Source: Ochrobactrum sp. BTU1 (lineage in GTDB: Bacteria; Pseudomonadota; Alphaproteobacteria; Rhizobiales; Rhizobiaceae). From it: a stretch of 64,000 bases of DNA. Below the pieces are notes generated by a model that was not told the origin of the DNA, did no database searches, and saw nothing but the letters and a program-made list of their open reading frames with translations. Position numbers and translations under genes: made by a program. Positions 9,068 through 18,898 of the stretch are shown in pieces; within the stretch, counting starts at the first letter, position 1, and every line of letters begins with the position of its first letter. The stretch covers positions 939,304-1,003,303 of the forward strand of contig CP076356.1 of NCBI GenBank assembly GCA_018798825.1, given 5' to 3'.

Positions 9068-10423
9068 CTAAGAATGATCCCCTATTTTCAACTGCGAGAG
9101 CAATGTTAGACCTGTGGTCAGGTCTTCCATACCAAGCCCACCCAGACACAGCCGGATACCCGTCGCATTATCGTTTCGATCAGCACGAACGGCATCCGGC
9201 TCTGTAACAACAACGCCAAGCGTCGCCGCTGCCTTTTCGAAGGCTTCCGCTTCCGTATGAGGCATTGGCAGCCACGCATGAAAAGCACAATCATCGGTCA
9301 TGATTGTTCTGTTATCGAAGAATGACCGGGCCAGTTTTGCCCTTTGCCGCGCCTCGGCACGCAAAGTACCCCTCACCGTTTCCATAACACCACTGGTAAA
9401 CCACTCTTCGAGGAGCGCATAGTCTACTGGCGAAGAAGACAGTGGCAGCGCACGCAAGGCTTCCTCGGCATGTTCCTCCCAGCCTGAAGGCAAAACCAGA
9501 ACGCCCAGTCGCAATCCTGGACTGAGTGACTTGGAGAGGCTCGTTACATGAAAGACGCGATCCGGTGCCAGGGTGACAAGTGGAGGAAGGTTGGGAGAGG
9601 CACCCAGTGTATAGACACCATCTTCAACAATCGGGACGTTTCGCTTGTTGCAGACGTCCACAATGTCCTTTCGCCGGTTTGCTCCCATAGAAATCGTCGT
9701 AGGATTATGAAGTGTGGGGGTCAGATAAACAAGGCGACGGCGCCCGCTGTTCTCTTCTTCGCATAGCACCCGATCGAGATCATCCGGCACCATACCCTGG
9801 TCATCAATATCAACGCTCCGCATTGGATGGCCGCGATAGCGCGCAAGTGCAATAGCTCCCGAGTAGCTGAGACGTTCTGTGACAATCAAACCATTGCCGC
9901 CGCACAGAATATCGAAAGCAAGCCAAAGTGCCTGCTGCCCGCTTCCAGCTAATATAATCCTCTTTGCGTCCGCCTCAATGCTCAGGCTTTCGAGCCAGCG
10001 CGCCAATAAACGCCGATGCTCATCATGGCCTGCTGGTGGGGGATAAAGATTGACGTGGGCTGAGTTTATTTTTCTGGATATTGCAGAAAGTGTGCCAGCC
10101 AACAATCTGTCACTTAACATAACAGGCAGGCGATTGACCGAGAAATCAATTGCAGGCCCCTTTCGCGATTCAAAGACGGCGACGAATGTACCACAGCCCT
10201 TTACGCTGCGCGCCAATCCGCGCCGCTCAAGCATCGCATAGGCTTTCGTAACTGTGCCTACTCCGAGGTTCAGTTTCCATGCCAAATCCCGATGGGCAGG
10301 AAGTCTGTCGCCGCCATGCAACTGCCCGGAGAGAATGTCCTCTGACAAAGCTTCTACTAGCCTGTTTGCGGGAGTATTGCCATTATCTGAAAGACGAGGA
10401 GTCCATGGAGACTGAAGTCGCAT
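9068..10423 (-). CDS. MocR-type transcriptional regulator (GntR HTH + aminotransferase domain)
   Basis: The 451-residue protein joins an N-terminal GntR winged helix (ALSEDILSGQLHGGDRLPAHRDLAWKLNLGVGTVTKAYAMLERRGL, about residues 25-75) to a class I aminotransferase-like domain. That fold contains SLSKSLSPGLRLGVLVLP, with the lysine expected to hold pyridoxal phosphate. MocR proteins usually control amine, amino-acid or vitamin B6 genes. Here it converges on the TonB receptor gene and no obvious target is divergent from it, so its regulon is unclear. Length is typical for the family. Confidence 0.88.
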   Translation of the reverse strand: MRLQSPWTPRLSDNGNTPANRLVEALSEDILSGQLHGGDRLPAHRDLAWKLNLGVGTVTKAYAMLERRGLARSVKGCGTFVAVFESRKGPAIDFSVNRLPVMLSDRLLAGTLSAISRKINSAHVNLYPPPAGHDEHRRLLARWLESLSIEADAKRIILAGSGQQALWLAFDILCGGNGLIVTERLSYSGAIALARYRGHPMRSVDIDDQGMVPDDLDRVLCEEENSGRRRLVYLTPTLHNPTTISMGANRRKDIVDVCNKRNVPIVEDGVYTLGASPNLPPLVTLAPDRVFHVTSLSKSLSPGLRLGVLVLPSGWEEHAEEALRALPLSSSPVDYALLEEWFTSGVMETVRGTLRAEARQRAKLARSFFDNRTIMTDDCAFHAWLPMPHTEAEAFEKAAATLGVVVTEPDAVRADRNDNATGIRLCLGGLGMEDLTTGLTLLSQLKIGDHS

Positions 10424-10699
10424 ATGTGTACCCCCGACAGAGTGCTCGATATAACACCCTTAGTACAGGCACAAGACACCATTGGAAACCGCTTTAGCCT
10501 CGGTCAAGTATGGAAAGCTTCTTATTATGTTAAATTAACTGGTTGAAATCTAGTGCTGGCATACCGCAACGCAGTCCGTCTCCCATTGATAACCAGTCAA
10601 GATTCTTCGCGATTGCCCCTCCTCAACGGCAATATCGCCCTTTTATCTTGAACAGAAGCGAATTGGCGCCCCGTTGATCCCAAACATTAAGTTCGAAGC
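10424..10699. other. intergenic region, nothing recognised
   Basis: I see no convincing gene, RNA or repeat. It should contain the promoter of the MocR gene at its left side and the 3' end of the toxin-antitoxin transcript at its right side. Confidence 0.4.
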
Positions 10700-10993
10700 C
10701 TATCTGGTAGGAATAATATCTGGCCATTCCTGCGCTCCGTGAAGTACGCGGAGGATACGAACCGCCGATTGCGTTACAGCATAAGCCGCGACGTATGGAG
10801 TACCATTTACAACAAGTTCCCGCGTCCCGGCAATTCTGCCAACCCGACCACTCGCCGGAAAATCAATTAAGCGACGAGCAGCCGCGACGATCCGTTCGTC
10901 AACCATGATTGCAGATAAGGGATTATCCGCCTCAATAAAAGTGAAAATGGCGTCTCGATCTGATAACGCAAATGCGGACCAAGTGAGCTTCAC
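10700..10993 (-). CDS. RelE/ParE-type toxin
   Basis: The 97-residue protein has the RelE/ParE pattern: start KLTWSAFALSDRDAIFTFIEADNP, central ARRLIDFPASGRVGRIAGTRELVV and the closing strand VRILRVLHGAQEWP. The histidine-containing RVLHGAQ(E)WP end is the usual RelE/ParE signature. Depending on subtype such toxins cleave mRNA at the ribosome or poison gyrase, and sequence alone does not decide. It overlaps the antitoxin gene by 4 bases, as expected for a type II module. Confidence 0.9.
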   Translation of the reverse strand: MKLTWSAFALSDRDAIFTFIEADNPLSAIMVDERIVAAARRLIDFPASGRVGRIAGTRELVVNGTPYVAAYAVTQSAVRILRVLHGAQEWPDIIPTR

Positions 10994-11298
10994 GACTTGA
11001 GCGTCGTTGCTTTAAGGCGCGCTGCCGCCCGGCGTCTTTCGAAATGAGCCGTGACTTCATCATCCGAGACGTCCGGTCGTGGGTCGTGAAGCGCTTCAAG
11101 AACCTTGCTGCGAAACCAAGCATCGTGCGCTTCGCTGCCTGATATAAGTTCGAGCGGTAATGCCCCCTCGTTCGCCGTCCGGGTGAGCAAGATACGAACA
11201 ACATCCGACACCGTAAGACCCATACCTTCAAGCACAGCAGAGGCACGATCTCGAACTTCGGCATCAATACGAGTTTGAACGAGTGCGTTAGAAGCCAT
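10990..11298 (-). CDS. RelB/DinJ-type antitoxin
   Basis: I place the start at 11298, where GGAGG lies 5 bases before ATG, giving 102 residues. An upstream in-frame ATG at 11373 lacks a ribosome site and would run through the operator. The N-terminal ribbon-helix-helix (ALVQTRIDAEVRDRASAVLEGMGLTVSDVVRILLTRTANEGALPLEL) is the RelB/DinJ pattern. The charged C-terminal half would wrap the toxin. It should bind the palindrome just upstream and repress the operon together with the toxin. Confidence 0.9.
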   Translation of the reverse strand: MASNALVQTRIDAEVRDRASAVLEGMGLTVSDVVRILLTRTANEGALPLELISGSEAHDAWFRSKVLEALHDPRPDVSDDEVTAHFERRRAAARLKATTLKS

Positions 11299-11323
11299 AA
11301 GTTCCTCCAAGTTAAAGCTTGAT

Positions 11324-11343
11324 TGTAATGCATATGAATTACA
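11324..11343. promoter_or_regulatory. operator palindrome of the RelB/RelE operon
   Basis: TGTAATGCATATGAATTACA is a 20-base palindrome with a single mismatched pair, centred on CATATG, about 26 bases upstream of the antitoxin start. A ribbon-helix-helix antitoxin normally binds such a site to autoregulate. Assignment to RelB is inference from position. Confidence 0.6.
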
Positions 11344-11373
11344 CAGTCTATAGAAGATTTCTGCGCGCGCCAA

Positions 11374-11866
11374 GCTGCTGCGTTTTTTGCCTTGGAAGGT
11401 TACGAACCACTTTCCCTCGTCTTTGCCAGGTGTGATGATTGCCGGTCAGAAACATCGGTTCCTTTAAAACTGGCATAAACTGGCGGGTTTGAAAACGGGA
11501 CAGATTTGGTGGCACGAACTGATCCGTTACATGCGCTTTCCGGAAGATCAGGAATGCGTGACATAGCGTGCAGCAACCGCGGGACTAATCTCCGATCAGT
11601 ATACTTTGAACGGCTGATGAGCGCGGCCAATCGTAAATCCTACGCGACTTTAACGACCGCTTCCGACGCCATTGTGGTCGTTCGAGGAATTAGGACCGTT
11701 TTCCAGAAGCTGCGGCTCAAGGGAGCTAGAAGCTGACTGAGTGTTTTGAGATGAAAGACGGGACTAGCAGTCGCCGGCCCGAACAATAAGGGCCTTCGCT
11801 AGACCTGATACGTCGGTTCTTGCTCAAGTGAAATCGACGTCGTAAATGCCCCTGGAGGGAGGAATC
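11374..11866. other. intergenic region, no convincing gene
   Basis: About 490 bases separate the toxin-antitoxin module from the P-loop protein. Short frames on both strands have Arg/Ser-rich, low-complexity translations and no good ribosome sites. I see no RNA gene or repeat. Confidence 0.4.
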
Positions 11867-12421
11867 ATGCATATTGCAGTGACGGGGACGCATGGTAGTG
11901 GCAAGACGACATTTATCCACGACTTCACAGCCGTTCATCGCGCTTATGAAAGCGTGCCCGAGCCCTATTGGCTTCTTGAGCAGCAAGGCGTCCCATTTGC
12001 CAATGGAGCTACGACAGCTGATCTTGAAAAGCAGCTTGCCGAAAGCTGTAAGCTGATCTTGGGTCATGCTGGTGGCCGGGACGTGATCTTCGACCGCTGT
12101 CCACTCGACTTTCTCGCCTATCTGGAGGTGGTCAGCGCTGGTGAGGGCTTTGAGTGGCTTCCGAGTGGCCGTGAACTGGCCAATGTCAGCAAAGCGCTCG
12201 CCATGCTCGATGCTGTAGTTTTTGTCCCGCTCTCATCTCCTGATGAGATCCCGGTCGAAATCGAACTTCCTCGATTGCGGAGTCGTGTGGACAGGCGCCT
12301 CAAGACCATGCTGCGCGAAGATGATCTGGGGCTATTGCACAACGGGCCACGTATTCTCGAGGTGGTGGGATCCCGGGCCCAACGTGTGGTGATGGCTGGA
12401 TCGCTTTTTAGACCGACATAG
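11867..12421 (+). CDS. small P-loop NTPase (AAA_28/kinase-like)
   Basis: From the ATG at 11867, which is preceded by GGAGGGAGG, the product is 184 residues. It begins MHIAVTGTHGSGKTTFIHDF, a Walker A motif, and carries FDRCPLDFLAYL, a pattern seen in small nucleoside or nicotinamide-riboside kinase-like ATPases of the AAA_28 group. The substrate is unknown. It stands alone between a toxin-antitoxin module and the sulfonate cluster, with no apparent operon partner. The frame also opens 7 codons upstream, but the ribosome site favours 11867. Confidence 0.7.
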   Translation: MHIAVTGTHGSGKTTFIHDFTAVHRAYESVPEPYWLLEQQGVPFANGATTADLEKQLAESCKLILGHAGGRDVIFDRCPLDFLAYLEVVSAGEGFEWLPSGRELANVSKALAMLDAVVFVPLSSPDEIPVEIELPRLRSRVDRRLKTMLREDDLGLLHNGPRILEVVGSRAQRVVMAGSLFRPT

Positions 12422-12939
12422 ACACTCAAACGTCCGGTTCGGAAGCTTTCTCGCCAAAAGCCGCCATTCCGCTTCCCACCGCATGTCAGACAGCCCACAA
12501 GGAACGCAAGATCTGATCAGACCCTTGGGTGCGCACGAATTTCAAGCCTCGATAGTTAACGGGACAAATTTGTAGGGTTGGTTTTGCTTTTGATTCAAAG
12601 TCGAGGACATGCGTGTCTTGTTTCCAGCAGTATACCGGGCCGAGATTGCAGATTGCTAGTCAATAGCCCTGAATCTCGTCCAAATCTGCAGAAACAGGAC
12701 GCCACGCTCAAAGAGCAACCCACCCGTTGATTGTGATCGAAACGCCGAGGATACACTAGCGTCGGAAAAAACGCGCTGAACTCCGATGAAGATGAGCTTT
12801 CAAGTAGAAATTGGTTCCAGCTCTTTGCGGAGCTCGCAGCATAAATGCGCCCAAGAACAAAGCCGCTCTTAACCAGCCAAAATTTTTGCGACAGAACCCA
12901 CTCATTATCTATTGCTTCATGGATAGATTTCACATCAGG
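12422..12939. other. 518-base intergenic region, nothing recognised
   Basis: The stretch contains only short frames with poor composition. It marks the boundary between lower-GC sequence on the left and the GC-rich sulfonate cluster on the right, so it may include the insertion junction. I see no direct repeat or integrase remnant. Confidence 0.4.
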
Positions 12940-13935
12940 TCAGGGTCGCAGCACAACCTTCGCACGGCTTATCAAGCCGTTATCGATGTCTGCAAACGCG
13001 TCCGCTCCTTCGGACAGGGCACGCGTTTCAAACCAGTCGAGGCCGCCAAGGTCGCCTGCGATCATCGCGGCGACAGTGTCTCTGAAATCGTCCGGCGTGT
13101 AGCAATATGCGCCCGTCAACGTAATCTCCTGCAAGGTGATCTTGCGAACGTCCAGTCCGTCACTTCCCGGAAGCAGGCCGATATGAACGATAACTCCGCC
13201 CGGTTCGACCATTTGGCACGCGGCGGCGCGCGTTGACGCGGCTCCGACTGCATCGATGACAAGATCAATGCTGTTCTCTTTCGGAGCCGCACTCTCGCCC
13301 GGCACATAAAGGCGAAAACCACCTTGCGCCGATATCATCGAATGTCGCACCGGGTTTGTCTCTGCGACAGCGATATCGCGAATACCGAAATGTCGCAGCG
13401 CAAGCGCTGCCCCGAGGCCGATTGCTCCGCCGCCAAGCACGACCGCTCTCACCTCGTCCAGAGGCGTCATCAGCAAGGCGCAGCCGCGCTTTGCCGCGCG
13501 CCAGGAAACGGCTAGCGGTTCTGCGAGTGCTGCTGTCCCCACATCGAAGTTTTCGGGAAGCGGAATGACATTGCTTTCCGGTACCACAACATATTGCGCA
13601 AAGGCGCCTTGGCGCGGCTGCATGGAAATGATTTGACGTCGAGAATCCAGGTTGGGCCGGCCAAATCGGGCAAATTTGCCATCGGCAGGTGTCACCAGCG
13701 GATTGATCGTCACTTTCTGGCCTGTCAACAGGCCATTCATCGCTTCCCCGGAAGCTTCGTGCCCGAGGATGACAGGAGGCAAGCGACGAGAATCGTGGCC
13801 ATGATAGGCATGCACATCTGAACCGCAGATTCCGACAGCGTCGACCCGGACCAGGACTTCGCCTGCAGACGGGACTGGCTCGACCACATCTGTGAATTCA
13901 AGCGTATAAGGTGCGGTATATACGAGAGCTTTCAT
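12940..13935 (-). CDS. hpsP: medium-chain (zinc-type) dehydrogenase, probable DHPS 2-dehydrogenase HpsP
   Basis: From the ATG at 13935 (GGAAG upstream) the 331-residue protein begins MKALVYTAPYTLEF and shows MDR motifs: VGICGSDVHAYHGH with the catalytic zinc Cys, LGHEASGEA with His-Glu, and the nucleotide fold VLGGGAIGLGAALAL. It is the last gene of the sulfonate operon. In the known DHPS pathway HpsP and HpsO interconvert DHPS enantiomers through sulfohydroxyacetone, so that role is proposed by context. Oddity: the four cysteines of the structural-zinc lobe are absent. The segment NPLVTPADGKFARFGRPNLD lies where CxxCxxC...C normally sits, so it probably binds only one zinc. Confidence 0.7.
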   Translation of the reverse strand: MKALVYTAPYTLEFTDVVEPVPSAGEVLVRVDAVGICGSDVHAYHGHDSRRLPPVILGHEASGEAMNGLLTGQKVTINPLVTPADGKFARFGRPNLDSRRQIISMQPRQGAFAQYVVVPESNVIPLPENFDVGTAALAEPLAVSWRAAKRGCALLMTPLDEVRAVVLGGGAIGLGAALALRHFGIRDIAVAETNPVRHSMISAQGGFRLYVPGESAAPKENSIDLVIDAVGAASTRAAACQMVEPGGVIVHIGLLPGSDGLDVRKITLQEITLTGAYCYTPDDFRDTVAAMIAGDLGGLDWFETRALSEGADAFADIDNGLISRAKVVLRP

Positions 13936-13948
13936 GTTCGGCTTCCTT

Positions 13949-14719
13949 CTACTTCGCCGTAAACCCGCCATCGACGTGGATCGTCTGTCCTGTAACATAG
14001 GCGGACGCCTCAGACGCCAGGAAGACTGCCGTTCCGTAAAGGTCGTCGAGATTGCCGTTTCTGCCGATCGCCGTCTGCGCGGCATTCGCGGCTGCTCGTT
14101 GCGGATCGGAAAAAACAGGCTCGGTCAGAGGTGTCGGAAAGAACCCCGGGGCGATTGCGTTGCAGGTTATGCCATGGCGGGACCATTCCTCGGCAACCGC
14201 GCGCGTAAGCTGCACGATTCCCCCTTTAGCGGCTCCGTAAGGCGCCGAATTTGAAAATGCGCGCGTGGACTGCAGAGAGGCGATGTTGATTATCCTGCCC
14301 CAACCGCGTTCCCGCATGAGGGGAGCGAAACCCTGTGTCAACAGAAACGGCGCCCGAAGATGCAACGCCATATGCAGATCGAAGTCGCCGGCCGATACCT
14401 CGGCGAACGGCTTGCGAAGGTTGACACCCGCGGCATTGACCAGAATATCGACCGCGTCGTTGCTCAAATTCACATCCGCAACGACGCGGTTAACGTCTTT
14501 TGGATCCGCAAGATCTCCGGCAACGGTCTGCACGGGGATGTTCTCGGTCCTCAGAGCTGCCTCCGCTGAGGCCAGATTGGCGATATTGCGCCCGATCAGC
14601 ACAACGCACGCACCCTGCAACCCGAGAGCTGTGGCGATTGCCAGCCCAATTCCGGAATTGCCACCAGTCACGACGGCGGTTCGGCCGTCGAGATCAAAGA
14701 GGTTAGACAATCGTCCCAT
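13949..14719 (-). CDS. hpsO: SDR-family dehydrogenase, probable DHPS 2-dehydrogenase HpsO
   Basis: The 256-residue short-chain dehydrogenase has the cofactor motif VVTGGNSGIGLAIA, the structural NAAG motif, the catalytic Ser in IINIASLQS and the Tyr-Lys pair in SAPYGAAKGG. It sits 13 bases upstream of the MDR gene and 29 bases downstream of the hpsN-like gene. SDRs of this type are common in sugar-acid pathways, so a gluconate-type role cannot be excluded from sequence alone. The co-located hpsN-like and suyAB genes make oxidation of dihydroxypropanesulfonate at C2 the best reading. Confidence 0.7.
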   Translation of the reverse strand: MGRLSNLFDLDGRTAVVTGGNSGIGLAIATALGLQGACVVLIGRNIANLASAEAALRTENIPVQTVAGDLADPKDVNRVVADVNLSNDAVDILVNAAGVNLRKPFAEVSAGDFDLHMALHLRAPFLLTQGFAPLMRERGWGRIINIASLQSTRAFSNSAPYGAAKGGIVQLTRAVAEEWSRHGITCNAIAPGFFPTPLTEPVFSDPQRAAANAAQTAIGRNGNLDDLYGTAVFLASEASAYVTGQTIHVDGGFTAK

Positions 14720-14748
14720 GCTAGTCTCCCTGCTTCTTGAGGACGTGG

Positions 14749-16071
<1,323 letters not shown>

Positions 16072-16092
16072 TCATACCTTCGATGAGGAGCG

Positions 16093-16116
16093 TTCCGTTT
16101 CTCCAAAGAAACGGAA
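16093..16116 (-). promoter_or_regulatory. intercistronic stem-loop between binding-protein gene and hpsN
   Basis: TTCCGTTTCT and AGAAACGGAA form a perfect 10-base stem with a 4-base loop in the 86-base gap of the operon. No U-run follows on the minus strand. It is more likely a processing or mRNA-stabilising hairpin that lets the binding protein be made in excess than a terminator. Confidence 0.55.
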
Positions 16117-16154
16117 GTAGCCCGGTCGCAATAATGGTTCGGTGGCGGTTGGGG

Positions 16155-17198
16155 TTAGTCGATTTTCCCGGCAAAGGCTGCGAGCGCAGGATCGTTGCGG
16201 ACCATGTGCACGAACTTCGGTTCGATATAGGTTGCGGTATCCGGATTGCTTGCAATCGTACCAACTTCGGTCATGAAGTCGCCGACGGACGAGAACCACG
16301 AGTCAAGCTGCGAGTGCCCGTCGTTGCGTTCGAGCAGGTCACTTTGCTCTTGCAGCAAAAAGGTCTGGCGCAGATCAAATTCCGCCTGGGCAGCTTCGTC
16401 GGACACCTCGACGCCGCCCTCGGCGTAAAAGGATCTAAGCATGGCCTTCGCATCTTCGGGATGGGCTTTTGACCAGGCAATACCGCGCAGGAAAACTGCG
16501 AGGAATTTGGCGACGAGTTCAGGCTTTTCTTCAGCAAAGCCCGGTCTGACGACCAATGCTCCCGGTACGGTCGCACCAGCATCCGCGCCGGAGCAGAGGT
16601 AATCCATGCCGGCCCGCTCCTTCAACGTATAGGTGTGCGGCGCCCATACCCCAGCAATGTGGCCGTTATTGCTGATAATCGCCGAGATAACCTGCGCCTG
16701 CGCGAGATTGACGAACTCGACGTCAGCGTTGGCGACACCCCATTTGCGCAGGCACGCCCGAGCCGCGTAGTCGGCAGTGGAATTGGTCGTCAAGAGCAGT
16801 CTCTTGCCCTTTATCGACGTCGGATCAGCCTTCAGGCCATCGATGACGGTGGAGCGCGCCATAATTGCGTTGGCCTTCGACTCGTCATTCGTCAGGCCAA
16901 TCGTAAGCAATCCGAACCGGGCAGCGCCCAGGACGGCAGGAACCGAACCGGTGCCTCCAACATCCCAGTCGTTTGCCTGCGCAGCGGCGATCTGCGGAGC
17001 GCCCGCCGGGAACGTGACAAAGCTGGCGTCGAGACCCACTTCGCGCCACCAGTCCTTCTCCTTCGCGATGTAGAAGGGAAGCGCCCAGTAAAGGGACGGT
17101 TGATAGCTGATCTTGATCGGCTCAAGCTCGGCCGAACGCACTGACGGCGCGGCCATCAGCATCGAGCCCAGCATTACGGCAAGAAGAATTTTCTTCAT
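16155..17198 (-). CDS. TauA/SsuA-like ABC transporter substrate-binding protein
   Basis: The 347-residue protein has a signal peptide (MKKILLAVMLGSMLMAAPSVRSA) and an NMT1/THI5-like binding domain: ISYQPSLYWALPFYIAKEKDWWREVGLDASFVTFPAGAPQIAA is the typical TauA/SsuA opening. The relatives bind taurine, alkanesulfonates or nitrate. Given the downstream hps genes, dihydroxypropanesulfonate (or sulfolactate) is the likely ligand. Known DHPS clusters often use other transporter types, so this would be a transporter variant. It lies between the ATPase gene and hpsN. Confidence 0.85.
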   Translation of the reverse strand: MKKILLAVMLGSMLMAAPSVRSAELEPIKISYQPSLYWALPFYIAKEKDWWREVGLDASFVTFPAGAPQIAAAQANDWDVGGTGSVPAVLGAARFGLLTIGLTNDESKANAIMARSTVIDGLKADPTSIKGKRLLLTTNSTADYAARACLRKWGVANADVEFVNLAQAQVISAIISNNGHIAGVWAPHTYTLKERAGMDYLCSGADAGATVPGALVVRPGFAEEKPELVAKFLAVFLRGIAWSKAHPEDAKAMLRSFYAEGGVEVSDEAAQAEFDLRQTFLLQEQSDLLERNDGHSQLDSWFSSVGDFMTEVGTIASNPDTATYIEPKFVHMVRNDPALAAFAGKID

Positions 17199-17241
17199 TC
17201 ACACATCCTCCGTTTGAGTTGCCAGTTCGCAGCCAGTGCGG

Positions 17242-18036
17242 TCAGGCGATCTCCATCGCCTTTTCTTCGCGAAGGCTGCGCCATATCCGCGTGCGCAGAT
17301 GGACGAAACTCTCAAGATCCATGACGTCCTCGATCTTCTCGTGCGCATCCCAATTTTCGGCTTGCCTTACGGATCGGATATCGATCATTTCCTTTACCCT
17401 GCCGGGCTGCCGCGACATGATGGCCACTCGATCGGCAAGGTAGACCGCCTCCTCCACCGCGTGAGTGATGAACATCACGGTACGCGGATTGACGCGCGCC
17501 AGCCGAACCAGTTCCTCCTGCATGACGACACGGGTTTGCGCATCGAGCGCGCCGAACGGTTCGTCCATAAGCAAAACATCGGGGTCGAGCACATAGGCCC
17601 TGGCGATCGACACACGCTGCTGCATCCCGCCGGAAAGCTGGTGGGGAAAGGCGTTTTCGTAGGCCTGGAGGTTCATCAAGGAAAGCGTGCTTGCGATGCG
17701 CGCGTCACGCTCAAACTTAGGCACTTTCTTATTGCGCAAGCCCAGCTCGATGTTCTGACGAACCGTTTTCCATGGCATGAGCGCGAACTGCTGGAACACC
17801 ACTGCTCGATCCGGGCCGGGGCGAGTTACAGGCTTTCCGTTTACGGAAACCATCCCCGAGGTGGGGAAGTCGAAACCGGCGACAAATCGCAAGCAGGTCG
17901 TCTTGCCGCAACCGGACGGGCCGACAACCGCGACAAACTCCTTGTCGGCAATTTCCAGATTGACGTCCTTCAGCGCGACGAAGCCATCCTTCTTGCCGTA
18001 GACACGACCGACACCATCAAGGCGGATAATTCCCAT
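17242..18036 (-). CDS. TauB/SsuB-like ABC transporter ATP-binding protein
   Basis: The 264-residue ATPase has Walker A GPSGCGKTT, signature LSGGMQQRVSIAR, Walker B VLLMDEPFGALD and the switch His in MFITHAVEEAVYLADR. It is of the TauB/SsuB/NrtD type, matching the associated binding protein and permeases. It would energise uptake of the sulfonate from the periplasm. It lies 71 bases downstream of the second permease gene. Confidence 0.9.
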   Translation of the reverse strand: MGIIRLDGVGRVYGKKDGFVALKDVNLEIADKEFVAVVGPSGCGKTTCLRFVAGFDFPTSGMVSVNGKPVTRPGPDRAVVFQQFALMPWKTVRQNIELGLRNKKVPKFERDARIASTLSLMNLQAYENAFPHQLSGGMQQRVSIARAYVLDPDVLLMDEPFGALDAQTRVVMQEELVRLARVNPRTVMFITHAVEEAVYLADRVAIMSRQPGRVKEMIDIRSVRQAENWDAHEKIEDVMDLESFVHLRTRIWRSLREEKAMEIA

Positions 18037-18107
18037 TTCCTTCTCCTCCAGAACATTCCGTGCGCTGCAGCCAAGTGCACTGGCCGCCTAAGTCGCAACG
18101 CCGTAAC

Positions 18108-18893
18108 TTAACCAGGCCGTCCCCGGCCTCGCAGAATGCGAGCCTCGATCCCACGGAGCAGGATGTCGATCGCAATGCCGACAAGCCCGATTGCGATCAT
18201 TCCGGACATAACCGTGGTAGTTGAAAGGTTTCCCTGCCCTTGAACCATCATGTACCCCACACCGGTGGATGCCACGATGAGTTCCGCACCTACGAGAGAC
18301 TGCCAACCAAGCCCTGCGGATACGCGTAAGCCGGCAATGATCGACGGCACTGACGATGGAAACAGGACTTCCAGGATCGTCCGCGAATCCGGTGTTCCGA
18401 GCATACGGGCGGCTTCAATCAACCGCGGATCCACGAACTTCGCACCGCGATAGGCGTTGATCAGGCAAGGTGGAAAAGCGCCTGCGAAGATGATCATGAT
18501 CGGGCCACCGATACCGGTCCCGAACCAGAGGGCGGCGAATGGCACCCACGCTATCGGCGCAATGAAGCGCACGGCGTCGAAGAGCGGTGTAACGATATCG
18601 TCCAATAGCCTGAACCAACCCATCATCAGGCCAAGCGGAATGCCGACCAGCGCCGCCAGACCAAAGCCATATGCAAACCGTTCAAAGCTTGCACCGAGAT
18701 GCTGCAAGAGGGTTCCGCCCGCAAACCGTGTGTGCAGCAGGAAGCCGAAGCGTTCAGCTACGGCTGCCGGCGATGGCAGAAAGAGTGGCGAAGTCAGTCC
18801 AGAGACCGATAGAAACGTCCAAAGTGCAAAGAAGGCGACGAGGCCTGCGAAGCCAAGAAGAAAGCTTTGCTGAAGAGAAATGCTACGGGCCAT
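18108..18893 (-). CDS. TauC/SsuC-like ABC permease (second of pair)
   Basis: I use the ATG at 18893 (start MARSISLQQSFLLG), 5 bases after the stop of the preceding permease gene, giving 261 residues. About six membrane segments are visible, with the cytoplasmic EAA-type loop EAARMLGTPDSRTILEVLFPSSVPSIIAGLRVSAG. It is clearly homologous to its neighbour. Most TauABC/SsuABC systems have one permease gene that forms a homodimer, so the presence of two distinct permeases suggests a heterodimer. Confidence 0.9.
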   Translation of the reverse strand: MARSISLQQSFLLGFAGLVAFFALWTFLSVSGLTSPLFLPSPAAVAERFGFLLHTRFAGGTLLQHLGASFERFAYGFGLAALVGIPLGLMMGWFRLLDDIVTPLFDAVRFIAPIAWVPFAALWFGTGIGGPIMIIFAGAFPPCLINAYRGAKFVDPRLIEAARMLGTPDSRTILEVLFPSSVPSIIAGLRVSAGLGWQSLVGAELIVASTGVGYMMVQGQGNLSTTTVMSGMIAIGLVGIAIDILLRGIEARILRGRGRPG

Positions 18894-18898
18894 GGCTA

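Noticed and set aside
11506..11736. A 76-codon frame between relB and the P-loop gene
   Set aside because: No motif, weak start and Arg/Ser-rich content; probably chance.
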